From Mycolicibacterium flavescens (GTDB lineage: Bacteria > Actinomycetota > Actinomycetes > Mycobacteriales > Mycobacteriaceae): a DNA stretch of 24,993 nucleotides. Positions within the stretch are counted from its first letter, which is position 1. Each line of letters opens with the position of its first letter. This document shows positions 8,162 to 15,432 of this stretch, piece by piece. The DNA lies in assembly GCF_001722335.1 (NCBI RefSeq), contig NZ_MIHA01000038.1, forward strand, positions 1 to 24,993, given 5' to 3'. The translations under genes and the position numbers were made by a program. Below the pieces are notes generated by a model. It saw only the letters and a program-made list of their open reading frames with translations, had not been told where the DNA came from and did no database searches.

Positions 8162-8767
8162 ATGTCGACGTTGATCACCCGTCTCGCTGCCGCCCTCGTC
8201 GCGTTCGCCGCCGCACTGCTGGTGTCGTCGTGCTCCAGCCCCGCCTCCGACGGCCACACCGATCACGAGCACCCCGACGAGCCGGTGATCACCGGTGAGC
8301 CGGCCGGCTACAACGCCGACGACGTGGCGTTCGCCACCAACATGATCCCCCACCACGAGCAGGCCGTCGAACTGTCCGCGCTCGTGCCCGAACGCTCCAC
8401 CAACCCCGAGGTCCAGGCGCTGGCCGAGCAGATTTCCGCCGCGCAGGGACCCGAGATCCAGATCATGAAGGTCCTGCTGGTGCAGTGGAAGGAGAACCCC
8501 GACTCCGGCACCGGTCACGAGGCCCACGGCGCCGAGATGCACGGCATGGTCGACGAGGCCACAATGACCCGGTTGAAGTCACTTTCCGGCGCCGAGTTCG
8601 ACACCCTGTGGTTGCAGTCGATGATCAGCCACCACGAGGGGGCCGTCGAGATGGCCAAGGCCGAGCTCGCCAACGGGGAGAACGTCGACGCCAAGCGGCT
8701 CGCGCAGACGATGGTCGACACGCAGCAGGCCGAGATCAACCAGATGAACCAGATGCTGGGAGGCTGA
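8162..8767 (+). CDS. DUF305 family lipoprotein, probable periplasmic copper-binding protein
   Basis: The 201-aa protein has a lipoprotein signal peptide with lipobox LVSSC (Cys24), so it should be anchored on the outer face of the membrane. A His/Asp-rich linker (HTDHEHPDE) follows, then two DUF305 helical motifs, MIPHHEQAVELS and MISHHEGAVEMAKAE. A Met/His-rich stretch (HEAHGAEMHGM) lies between them. His and Met clusters suit copper binding. The ATG at 8162 is chosen over upstream in-frame starts because it begins the signal peptide and has a -10 box seven bases before it. The stop abuts the ricR start with no gap (TGA-ATG), and the operon sits behind a RicR operator. Copper buffering or resistance is a strong inference; the reaction or partner is unknown. 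Confidence 0.88.
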   Translation: MSTLITRLAAALVAFAAALLVSSCSSPASDGHTDHEHPDEPVITGEPAGYNADDVAFATNMIPHHEQAVELSALVPERSTNPEVQALAEQISAAQGPEIQIMKVLLVQWKENPDSGTGHEAHGAEMHGMVDEATMTRLKSLSGAEFDTLWLQSMISHHEGAVEMAKAELANGENVDAKRLAQTMVDTQQAEINQMNQMLGG

Positions 8768-9058
8768 ATGACTGGGGCGCACGGCTATTCGCAGCAGAAG
8801 GACAACTACGCCAAGCGACTGCGCCGCATCGAGGGGCAGGTCCGCGGCATCGCGAAGATGATCGAGGACGACAAGTACTGCATCGACGTGCTGACCCAGA
8901 TCAGCGCCGTCAACAGCGCGTTGCAGTCCGTCGCGCTCGGGTTGCTCGACGAACACCTCGGCCACTGCGTGTCCCAGGCCGTCGCCGAGGGCGGTGATCA
9001 GGCCGATGCCAAACTCGCCGAGGCGTCGGCGGCGATCGCGCGCCTGGTGCGCTCCTAG
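8768..9058 (+). CDS. ricR: Copper-sensing transcriptional repressor, CsoR family (Rv0190/RicR type)
   Basis: The 96-aa protein is an all-helical CsoR-type repressor with the sequence [20 protein letters not shown], then [20 protein letters not shown]. The Cu(I) ligand set Cys-His-Cys is complete at C38, H63 and C67 (HLGHC). In the RicR group copper binding releases a dispersed set of copper-resistance promoters. Here it is the second gene of an operon with the DUF305 lipoprotein, and a perfect palindromic operator lies upstream, so autoregulation is likely. Position after ilvD matches Rv0190. The TAG stop forms a CTAG shared with the converging DUF77 gene. Confidence 0.9.
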   Translation: MTGAHGYSQQKDNYAKRLRRIEGQVRGIAKMIEDDKYCIDVLTQISAVNSALQSVALGLLDEHLGHCVSQAVAEGGDQADAKLAEASAAIARLVRS

Positions 9059-9342
9059 CCGAGCGCGTCGTCGATACGCGCGACTTTCGCGGTCAGCTGA
9101 CCGGTGTGCCCGGGCCGGATGTCGGCCTTGAGCACCAGGCTGACCCGCGGCGACACCGCCGCCACCGCGTCGACCGCCCGCTTCACGACGTCCATCACCT
9201 CATCCCAGTCGCCCTCGATGTTGGTGAACATCGCGTTCGTCTCGTTCGGCAGGCCCGAGGCGCGCACTACCCGCACCGCCTCGGCGACGGCGTCGCCGAC
9301 GCTGTCGTCGCCCCCGGTGGGGCTGACGCTGAACGCGACGAT
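9055..9342 (-). CDS. Thiamine-binding MTH1187/YqgV (DUF77) family protein with no canonical start codon
   Basis: About 95 residues beginning [17 protein letters not shown], followed by [38 protein letters not shown] and [12 protein letters not shown], match the small MTH1187/DUF77 family, which binds thiamine or related compounds as tetramers. Homologs normally begin (M)IVAFSV. Here the in-frame codons at that point are GTA then ATC, and no ATG, GTG or TTG occurs in this frame for many codons upstream. The coordinate given uses the ATC at 9342, which overlaps the TAA of the upstream PPOX gene, so initiation may depend on translational coupling at a rare start codon. A sequencing error is an alternative. 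The stop forms CTAG with the ricR stop. Confidence 0.7.
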   Translation of the reverse strand: MVAFSVSPTGGDDSVGDAVAEAVRVVRASGLPNETNAMFTNIEGDWDEVMDVVKRAVDAVAAVSPRVSLVLKADIRPGHTGQLTAKVARIDDALG

Positions 9343-9731
9343 TACTGCTTGCTGAAGCCGGTCGGGCGGACGATGAGGATCACCCGGTCGGCCTTGTCGG
9401 CGGGCGGTTCGGTCAACGGCCCGTCGTAGCGGTCGTTGAGCTGCAGGTAGAAGGCGCCGGTCGGGTCGGGTTCGATCGCCTCGACGACGCCGCGCACCTC
9501 GAGGTAGCGGTACGGATTGTCCGGATCGCGCACCGACATCGCCACCGCCGGCTGCGCCTCGATGTTGCGGTACTTCTGGCGCTTGGTGGTGTGGGTGAAG
9601 CGCAGCACCTCGCCGTCCCACGCGAACCACATCGGGTTGACCTGCGGAGTGCCGTCGGGCCTGACCGTGGCCAGGTGCCCGTACAGCGGGAGGTGGAGAA
9701 GATGCTCGTATCCGTCGGGAACGGCGACCAT
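9342..9731 (-). CDS. PPOX-class (pyridoxamine 5'-phosphate oxidase-fold) probable F420/flavin-dependent enzyme
   Basis: The 129-aa protein has the split-barrel pattern of this class: [40 protein letters not shown], and [19 protein letters not shown]. The features TxRPDGxPxxxPxWF and RxKxRNI are shared with the mycobacterial Rv1155-type F420-binding reductases. Cofactor F420 or FMN and a small-molecule substrate are inferred; neither can be told from the sequence. It reads divergently from the L,D-transpeptidase gene. Its TAA stop overlaps the beginning of the DUF77 gene, so the two probably form an operon. Confidence 0.85.
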   Translation of the reverse strand: MVAVPDGYEHLLHLPLYGHLATVRPDGTPQVNPMWFAWDGEVLRFTHTTKRQKYRNIEAQPAVAMSVRDPDNPYRYLEVRGVVEAIEPDPTGAFYLQLNDRYDGPLTEPPADKADRVILIVRPTGFSKQ

Positions 9732-9907
9732 GAGTGATCCTTCCGGGTTGGGGCGTGGCTTTACTCATCATGTAACCAACCAGCGGCCCGCTCCGATGAA
9801 CTACGCAGGTCAGAGTGGCCGACCGGGTGCCGAGCGCACGCCGGTGACGGTTCTCGGACCGGGCGCTGTGCCACACTGGACAAAGTTCTGTGACTGGGAG
9901 GTCCTGT

Positions 9908-10960
9908 ATGCGAAGGCCGATGCGTAGCCGCCTGCTCACCGCCGTCATGGCGGCAGGGCTGGTCGGCGGAATGGTCTTGAGCACCCCGTCGGCGCTGGCT
10001 CAGCCGCCGGCACCGCCGCCGCCGGCACCCATAGATCCGGCCGTCGCGCCGGCCCCGCCGCCGGTGAACCCGTTCGCACCGCCGCCGCCGGCCGACCCGT
10101 TCGCCGCTCCCGCGGTGCCGCCGCCGGCCGAGGCGCCGCCCGCGCCGCCGCCTGCCAACCCGTTCTTCGCGCCTCCGAACCCGATGGCGCAGCAGCAGCC
10201 GATCCCCGAGGGCACACCGGCCGGGCAGAACCCGACGCCCTACGTCGGTGCGCCGGTGTTCGCGCCACCGTCCTTCAACCCGACCAACGGGTCGATCGTC
10301 GGGGCGGCCAAGCCCATCTACATCAACTTCCAGCGGCCGATCGCCAACCGCAAAATGGCCGAGGACGCGGTCCACATCTCGTCGAACCCGCCGGTCCCCG
10401 GCCGGTTCTACTGGACCAGCGACACCCAGCTGCGTTGGCGCCCGCAGGACTTCTGGCCCGCCGGCACCGTCGTCAACATCGACGCCTCCGGCACCAAGTC
10501 CACGTTCAGCGTGCCCGAGCAATTGGTCGCCACCATCGACGACTCCACCAAGCAGATGGAGATCCACCGCAACGGCAAGCTCGAGAAGACGTTCCCGGTG
10601 TCGATGGGCAAGGCGGGCAACGACACTCGTAATGGCACCTACTACGTGCTGGAGAAGTTCCCGGACATCGTCATGGACTCCTCCACCTACGGGGTGCCGG
10701 TCGACTCGGCCGAGGGCTACAAGCTCAAGGTGAAGAACGCCGTGCGCATCGACAACCAGGGCATCTTCGTGCACAGCGCGCCGTGGTCGGTCGGATCCCA
10801 GGGGGAGGAGAACGTCAGCCACGGCTGCATCAACCTCAGCCCGGCCAACGCGCAGTGGTTCTACGACAACTTCGGTTCAGGCGACGCGGTGGTCATCAAG
10901 AACACCGACGGCGGTCTCTATAACCAGCCGGACGGCGCGTCCGACTGGCAGATGTTCTAA
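9908..10960 (+). CDS. L,D-transpeptidase (YkuD domain), Rv0192/LdtMt4-like
   Basis: The 350-aa exported enzyme should form or exchange 3-3 cross-links in peptidoglycan outside the membrane. It has a signal peptide (cleavage after Ala31, ALA-QP), a long Pro/Ala-rich linker (about 32-105), an Ig-like domain (about 115-200) and a C-terminal YkuD domain. The catalytic motif is complete: H289 in [10 protein letters not shown] and C307 in SHGCINLS. The ATG at 9908 is preferred over the GTG at 9890 because GGGAGG lies seven bases upstream of it. The C-terminus [12 protein letters not shown] follows the usual post-catalytic tail. Position between ricR and zmp1 matches Rv0192. It converges on zmp1 across a spacer holding two palindromic repeats. 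Confidence 0.92.
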   Translation: MRRPMRSRLLTAVMAAGLVGGMVLSTPSALAQPPAPPPPAPIDPAVAPAPPPVNPFAPPPPADPFAAPAVPPPAEAPPAPPPANPFFAPPNPMAQQQPIPEGTPAGQNPTPYVGAPVFAPPSFNPTNGSIVGAAKPIYINFQRPIANRKMAEDAVHISSNPPVPGRFYWTSDTQLRWRPQDFWPAGTVVNIDASGTKSTFSVPEQLVATIDDSTKQMEIHRNGKLEKTFPVSMGKAGNDTRNGTYYVLEKFPDIVMDSSTYGVPVDSAEGYKLKVKNAVRIDNQGIFVHSAPWSVGSQGEENVSHGCINLSPANAQWFYDNFGSGDAVVIKNTDGGLYNQPDGASDWQMF

Positions 10961-10969
10961 GCCCATTTG

Positions 10970-11033
10970 GTGCACCGAGAGTCGGGTTTTTGGCGTGAAT
11001 CGCGTGAAATCCCGCGAGAAAGTCGACGCTCGG
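10970..11033 (+). repeat. 64-bp palindromic repeat, copy 1
   Basis: This copy starts GTGCACCGAGAGTCGGG and ends GTCGACGCTCGG. The terminal arms CCGAGAGTCG (10975-10984) and CGACGCTCGG (11024-11033) are inverted with one mismatch. An inner pair (TCGCG/CGCGA) would give a nested hairpin. Copy 2 lies 81 bp further on with only a few differences. Confidence 0.85.
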
Positions 11034-11050
11034 TGAGGTGCGTGGCCCTC

Positions 11051-11114
11051 GTGCACCGAGAGTCGGGTTTTTGGTGCGGATCGCGTGAAATCCCGCGAGA
11101 AAGTCGACTCTCGG
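11051..11114 (+). repeat. 64-bp palindromic repeat, copy 2
   Basis: This copy has perfect 10-bp terminal inverted arms, CCGAGAGTCG (11056-11065) and CGACTCTCGG (11105-11114), and an inner TCGCG/CGCGA pair (11081-11085, 11094-11098). It matches copy 1 except around 11076-11080 and at one arm base. Both copies lie between converging genes, where the hairpins could act as a two-way terminator. They look like a REP/MITE-type element; this cannot be confirmed without a genome search. Confidence 0.85.
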
Positions 11115-11173
11115 CGCTACAGCCGCGAACGCGAAAGGCGCACCGCTCCAAAAGGCGCAAGGGCCCCGGGGGC

Positions 11174-13150
11174 TCAGTTCCAGATGCGGACCCGCCGCTG
11201 CGGGTCGAGGTACAGCGCGTCGTCCTCGGTGACGTCGAACGCCTCGTAGAACGCGTCCATGTTGCGGATCACGCCGTTGCAGCGGAACTCCGGCGGCGAA
11301 TGCGGATCGATCGCGAGCCGTCGGATCGCCTCGGCGTCCCGGGATTTCGTGCGCCATACCTGCGCCCACCCGAAGAACACCCGCTGCTCGCCGGTCAGCC
11401 CGTCGAGCACCGGCGCCGGCTCACCCTTCAACGACAGCCGGTAGGCCAGCAGCGCGATCGACAGCCCGCCGAGGTCGCCGATGTTCTCGCCGACGGTGAA
11501 CGCGCCGTTGACGTGGTGGCCGTTGCTCAGCTGGCGGGGCACGTACTCGTCGTACTGCTCGATCAATTTTTTGGTGCGCGAACCGAATTCGGTGCGGTCC
11601 TCGTCGGTCCACCAGTCGACGAGGTTGCCGTCGCCGTCGTATTTGGCGCCCTGATCGTCGAAGCCGTGGCCGATCTCGTGGCCGATCACCGCGCCGATAC
11701 CACCGTAGTTGGCGGCGTCGTCGGCGTCGGCGTCGAAGAACGGCGGCTGCAGAATCGCTGCGGGGAAGACGATCTCGTTCATCCCCGGGTTGTAGTACGC
11801 GTTGACGGTCTGCGGCGTCATGAACCACTCGTCGCGGTCCACCGGCGCGCCGAGCTTGGCCATCTCACGCTCGTACTCGACGGCGTAGCCGCGCCGGTAG
11901 TTGCCGTAGAGGTCGTCACGCTCGATCACCAGCGCCGAGTAGTCGCGCCACTTGGCGGGGTAGCCGATCTTCGGCGTGAATTTGTCGAGCTTGGCCAGCG
12001 CCTTCTCCCGCGTCTGCGGCGTCATCCAGTCCAGTGAGTTGATGCTGACCCGGTAGGCTTCGCGGATGTTGTCGACCAGTTCGTCCATCCGCTCCTTGGC
12101 CTTGGGCGGGAAATGCCGCTCCACGTAGAGCTTTCCGACCGCGTCGCCCATGAGGTTCTCGACCACTGAGACCGCGCGCTTCCACCGGTCGCGGATCTGC
12201 TCGGTGCCCGAGAGTCGACGGCCGTAGAACGCGAAGTCCTCGGCGACCAGTTCGTCGGTCAGCAGGAACGCGCGGGCGTGGATGACCCGCCACCGCAGCC
12301 AGTTCTTCCAGTCCTCGAAGTCGCCGCCCGACCACGCCTCGGCGAACGCGGTCAGGTAATCGGGTTGGCGTACAACGACTTCGGCGGCCTTCTCGGGTGT
12401 GGTACCCAGCGCGGTGACCCAGCCGGCCCAGTCGAAGCCGGGTGCCTCGTCGGTCAGGTCGGTGAACGCGCGCAGGTTGTAGGTCAGGTCGGCGTCCCGG
12501 CGCTTGACGACATCCCAGTGCGACGCGGCCAGTTTGGTCTCCAGCGCGACGATGCGCGCAGCGGTCTCCTCGTGGTCACCGAACCCGAACACCAGCGTGA
12601 ACATCGCCGCGATGTGCTGCGGGTAGGCCGCCAGGATCTCGGCGTGCTGCTCGTCGCGGTAGTAGGACTCGTCGGGCAGCCCGAGCCCGGACTGGCTCAT
12701 GTGCAGCAGGTAGCGCGTCGAGTCCTTGGAATCGGTGTCGACGTAGACGCCGGTGCCACCGCCGACGCCGGTGCGCTGCAACTGCCCGAGCACCCGGGCG
12801 AGCTGCTGCGGCGTCCCGGCGCCGTCGATCGCGGCCAGCTCGTCGAGCAGCGGCTGCACACCGCGGTCCGCGACGGTCTGCTCGTCCATGAAGCTGGCGT
12901 ACAGGTCGCCGATGCGCTGCTCGTCGGTGCCGGGCGCCGCGCCCGACGCGGCTCCGGTGATGATGTCGCGGACCTGCTCCTCGGCCCGGTCGTACAGCGA
13001 CCGGAAGGCGCCGTCGGTGGCGCGGTCACCGGGCATCTCGTACTCGGTGAGCCAGCGGCCGTTCACGTGGCCGAAGAGGTCGTCCTGCGGGCGGGCCTCA
13101 GCGTCGACGTAGCTGAGGTCGATACCGGATTTGATTGCTTCAACCGTCAC
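11174..13150 (-). CDS. zmp1: M13-family zinc metalloendopeptidase Zmp1
   Basis: The 658-aa protein belongs to the neprilysin/PepO (M13) family. The zinc motif HEIGH (residues 491-495) lies in VIGHEIGHGFDDQGAKYDGD. The third ligand glutamate follows in GENIGDLGGLSIALLAY, and the substrate-binding NAYYNPGMNEIVFPAAILQ precedes the zinc motif. It ends in a hydrophobic Trp-Asn C-terminus, as expected for the family. There is no signal peptide. In M. tuberculosis Rv0198c is linked to interference with inflammasome activation; any such role here is not shown by sequence. The GTG at 13150 (V-T-V-E-A-I-K-S-G) is chosen because family similarity begins just after it; an upstream ATG at 13234 would add an unconserved tail. 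It diverges from omamA. Confidence 0.92.
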   Translation of the reverse strand: MTVEAIKSGIDLSYVDAEARPQDDLFGHVNGRWLTEYEMPGDRATDGAFRSLYDRAEEQVRDIITGAASGAAPGTDEQRIGDLYASFMDEQTVADRGVQPLLDELAAIDGAGTPQQLARVLGQLQRTGVGGGTGVYVDTDSKDSTRYLLHMSQSGLGLPDESYYRDEQHAEILAAYPQHIAAMFTLVFGFGDHEETAARIVALETKLAASHWDVVKRRDADLTYNLRAFTDLTDEAPGFDWAGWVTALGTTPEKAAEVVVRQPDYLTAFAEAWSGGDFEDWKNWLRWRVIHARAFLLTDELVAEDFAFYGRRLSGTEQIRDRWKRAVSVVENLMGDAVGKLYVERHFPPKAKERMDELVDNIREAYRVSINSLDWMTPQTREKALAKLDKFTPKIGYPAKWRDYSALVIERDDLYGNYRRGYAVEYEREMAKLGAPVDRDEWFMTPQTVNAYYNPGMNEIVFPAAILQPPFFDADADDAANYGGIGAVIGHEIGHGFDDQGAKYDGDGNLVDWWTDEDRTEFGSRTKKLIEQYDEYVPRQLSNGHHVNGAFTVGENIGDLGGLSIALLAYRLSLKGEPAPVLDGLTGEQRVFFGWAQVWRTKSRDAEAIRRLAIDPHSPPEFRCNGVIRNMDAFYEAFDVTEDDALYLDPQRRVRIWN

Positions 13151-13201
13151 CCCACCAGGGTGCCAGAACCCCAGCAACGCCGAGCCCGCCCGCCGGCCCG
13201 G

Positions 13202-13214
13202 TACCCTCACGCGC
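13202..13214 (+). promoter_or_regulatory. Candidate -10 box for omamA (leaderless)
   Basis: TACCCT (13202-13207) fits TANNNT and is followed by seven bases and the ATG at 13215. No Shine-Dalgarno is visible. Confidence 0.4.
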
Positions 13215-13805
13215 ATGCCCGACGACGAGCCCACCGGAACCGTGGATGGTCCCGTCTTCTCCCGCTACGGAATCGCGTCGACCGTGCTGGGGCTGATCGC
13301 GGTGGCCGCGGTGGCGCTGGCCGCGCTGATCTACACCCAGCACCGCAGCGACGCCGACGAGCTGGCGTACCGCACCCGCGTCCTGCAGACCGCGGCCGAA
13401 TGGACCGGCGTGCTGATCAACATGAACAAGGACACCGTGCAGGCCGACATGGCCGAGCTGCACGAGGGCACCGTCGGCCAGCTCAACGCCGACTTCGACG
13501 CCGCCGTCGAGCCGTACCGGAGGCTGGTGCAGACGCTGCAGTCGCGCACCACCGGACAGATCGACTCGGTGGCGGTCGAATCCATCTACCACCCGCCACC
13601 CGGTCCCGACGGTGCCCGACCGTCCGGGCGTCAGCCGGAGATGTCGGAATTCGCCTCGCGCACCGACACCGTGATGGTGGTGGCGACGTCGGTCAGCGAG
13701 AACGCCGGCGACGAGAAGCCGAAGACCGTGCGCTGGACGCTGCGCCTGGACGTCTCCGACGTCGACGGCGACCTGAAGATCTCGCGGCTGGAACCGATCC
13801 GATGA
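13215..13805 (+). CDS. omamA: Orphan Mce-associated membrane protein A (Rv0199 type)
   Basis: The 196-aa protein has a short acidic cytoplasmic tail, one membrane helix (about residues 17-42, YGIASTVLGLIAVAAVALAA), and an outer domain with an all-helical first part followed by a beta-rich end (VRWTLRLDVSDVDGDLKISR). This is the Mam/OmamA pattern. In M. tuberculosis OmamA stabilises Mce lipid transporters (Mce1 and cholesterol import by Mce4). Gene order beside zmp1 and before an OmamB-type gene supports the name. The ATG at 13215 is used because it sits just upstream of the tail and has a -10 box. The stop overlaps the omamB start (ATGA). Confidence 0.75.
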   Translation: MPDDEPTGTVDGPVFSRYGIASTVLGLIAVAAVALAALIYTQHRSDADELAYRTRVLQTAAEWTGVLINMNKDTVQADMAELHEGTVGQLNADFDAAVEPYRRLVQTLQSRTTGQIDSVAVESIYHPPPGPDGARPSGRQPEMSEFASRTDTVMVVATSVSENAGDEKPKTVRWTLRLDVSDVDGDLKISRLEPIR

Positions 13806-14491
13806 GGAACGCCTGGCGGGTCGCCGCCTTCGACATCGCGGCGCCACTGGCGGCGATCGCGGCGCTGATCTACATCGGCATCGCGCTGGCCTGGCCGCTG
13901 TGGTGGGTGTCGCTGTGCTCGGTGCTGTGCCTGCTGATCGTCGAGGGCGTGATCGTCAACGTGGTATCGGCGCGCCGCGACGCGGTCACTGTCGGCACCG
14001 ACGACGACGGACCAGGTCTGCGGCTCGGCGTGGTCGCGGTCGCCACCGCCGCGGTGGCCGCCGCGGTGCTGGTCGGCTACCTGAAGTGGACGGTGCCCGA
14101 CCGCACCCTGCGCAACGACAGCGCGGACGTCGTCGGCATCGCCAGCAGCGTGGCCGAGGCGTCGGCGACCTTCACCCCGCAGAACCCGACCGCGTCGATC
14201 GACCGCGCGGCGGCGCTGATGGCACCCGACCGCGCCGAGGCGTTCAAGAACGAATTCACCGCGGTGGCAAGGGATTTGACCAGCCGCAAGGTGTCCGCGC
14301 AGGCGAGCACGGTGTCGGCGGGCGTCGAGGCGATCGGCCCCGGCGCCGCCAGCGTCGCGGTGATCCTGCACGCCACCCAGAACTCACCGGGCAAGCCGTC
14401 CGACACCGCGGTGCTCGCGCTGCGGGTGACGTTGGCCAAGAGCGACGGGCGCTGGCTGGTCGAGGACGTCTCGCCGATCCACTCGCGTTGA
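13802..14491 (+). CDS. omamB: Orphan Mce-associated membrane protein B (Rv0200 type)
   Basis: The 229-aa protein has two N-terminal membrane helices (about 8-30 and 36-56), then a third (about 78-97) after a short loop. An outer domain follows with SSVAEASATFTPQN, VARDLTSRKVSAQAST and a final beta stretch (VLALRVTLAKSDGRWLVEDV) shared with Mce-associated proteins. It overlaps omamA by four bases (ATGA), so the two are coupled. A role in supporting Mce lipid transporters is inferred from family and position. Codon use is similar to its neighbours. Confidence 0.72.
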   Translation: MRNAWRVAAFDIAAPLAAIAALIYIGIALAWPLWWVSLCSVLCLLIVEGVIVNVVSARRDAVTVGTDDDGPGLRLGVVAVATAAVAAAVLVGYLKWTVPDRTLRNDSADVVGIASSVAEASATFTPQNPTASIDRAAALMAPDRAEAFKNEFTAVARDLTSRKVSAQASTVSAGVEAIGPGAASVAVILHATQNSPGKPSDTAVLALRVTLAKSDGRWLVEDVSPIHSR

Positions 14492-14512
14492 GCCGTCAAG
14501 TCGCGCGGGCGC

Positions 14513-14920
14513 TCAGAAACGCCCGCCGCCCAGGAGTCGGGCGTGGTCGACCTTGATGCAGCGGTCCATCACCACCTGCAGGCCGGCGGCCTCGCCGTCG
14601 CTGGCGATCTGTGGGTCCCACAGACCCAGTTGCAGCCACAGCACCTTCGCGCCGACCGCGATGGTGTCGGCGAGCACCTCCGGCAGGAAGTCGCGGCGGC
14701 GGAACACGTCGACCAGGTCGGGCACCACGGGCAGGTCGGCCAGCGACGGGTAGACCGGGGTGCCGTCGACCTCGGTGATCGTCGGGTTGACGAGGTAGAG
14801 GTCGTAGCCGCCGGCGGCCTTCAGGTACGTCCAGATCTCGTGGCTGGCGCGCGCCGGGTTGTCCGAGGCGCCGACGATCGCGATGCTGCGGGTGTCGCGC
14901 AGGATCTGGGCGAGGTCCAT
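14513..14920 (-). CDS. CoA-binding domain protein (YccU type)
   Basis: The 135-aa protein is a single Rossmann-like CoA-binding domain (Pfam CoA_binding_2). It has IAIVGASDNPARASHEI near the N-terminus, LYLVNPTITEVDGTPVYPSL in the middle, VDVFRRRDFLPEV, then VLWLQLGLWDPQIASDGEAA and VVMDRCIKVDHARL. The ligand and function are not established for this group. It is the last gene of the mmpL11 operon: its ATG shares one base with the stop of the HTH gene (TGATG). It converges on omamB with a 21-base gap. Confidence 0.85.
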   Translation of the reverse strand: MDLAQILRDTRSIAIVGASDNPARASHEIWTYLKAAGGYDLYLVNPTITEVDGTPVYPSLADLPVVPDLVDVFRRRDFLPEVLADTIAVGAKVLWLQLGLWDPQIASDGEAAGLQVVMDRCIKVDHARLLGGGRF

Positions 14921-15432
14921 CAGCCGTCGGTGCCCTGACGGGCCGACCGCATCCGGCCGAAGCGCTCCGAGAGCCGCTTCATCCGCACCATCAGCGCCGC
15001 CGACGGGCTGGTCTGGCCGTGCAGGAACTGGGCGAACTCGTCGGCAGGCACGCCGATGCGCGACGCGAACTCCTGCTGCCCCAGCCCGGAGTGGTCGAGC
15101 AGCATCCGGATGTGGCGGGCCACCTCTTCGCGCTCGTTGGCCTCCAGATGCTCGCGGGTCCGGGTCAGCACCTCGGACAACGCCTTGGACACCCCGTAGG
15201 GGCGGGCGGTCTCGAGCACCTCTTCGACCTGGCGTGCGGTGCGGCCGAACGGGTCACGCTTGATCGCGGCGACGATGCGCTGCCAAACGGCCAGGTCGTC
15301 GGTCTCCAGCGCCGCGCGGATCGCCGACGTCGGCCAGAATTCGACGGGCCGCTCGTCGGCCGACTGCCGGGCGCCCTGCTGCGGCGGGCGCGGATCGGGC
15401 TCGCGACGGCGAATGTCGGACGTCACCGTCAC
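14920..15432 (-). CDS. HTH (XRE/Cro-type) domain protein, Rv0201c position
   Basis: The 170-aa protein has a helical N-terminal part (residues ~30-100, with FWPTSAIRAALETDDLAVWQ) and a C-terminal XRE-type helix-turn-helix (about 104-155: VARHIRMLLDHSGLGQQEFA, then SRIGVPADEFAQFLHGQTSP). It probably binds DNA, but no target is known. The GTG at 15432 overlaps the mmpL11 stop (GTGA) and has GGAGGAGG just upstream; a second in-frame GTG lies two codons later. Being translationally linked to mmpL11 suggests a regulator of that operon, an inference only. Confidence 0.8.
   Translation of the reverse strand: MTVTSDIRRREPDPRPPQQGARQSADERPVEFWPTSAIRAALETDDLAVWQRIVAAIKRDPFGRTARQVEEVLETARPYGVSKALSEVLTRTREHLEANEREEVARHIRMLLDHSGLGQQEFASRIGVPADEFAQFLHGQTSPSAALMVRMKRLSERFGRMRSARQGTDG

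Noticed and set aside
9055..9984. Minus-strand open frame fusing the DUF77 protein with a 200-residue upstream extension
   Set aside because: The upstream part is Arg/Pro-rich and overlaps the well-supported PPOX gene in another frame; only the last ~95 residues are real.
12278..13200. Plus-strand open frame opposite zmp1
   Set aside because: Antisense shadow that happens to join the frame of the omam genes; zmp1 has a complete zinc motif on the other strand.
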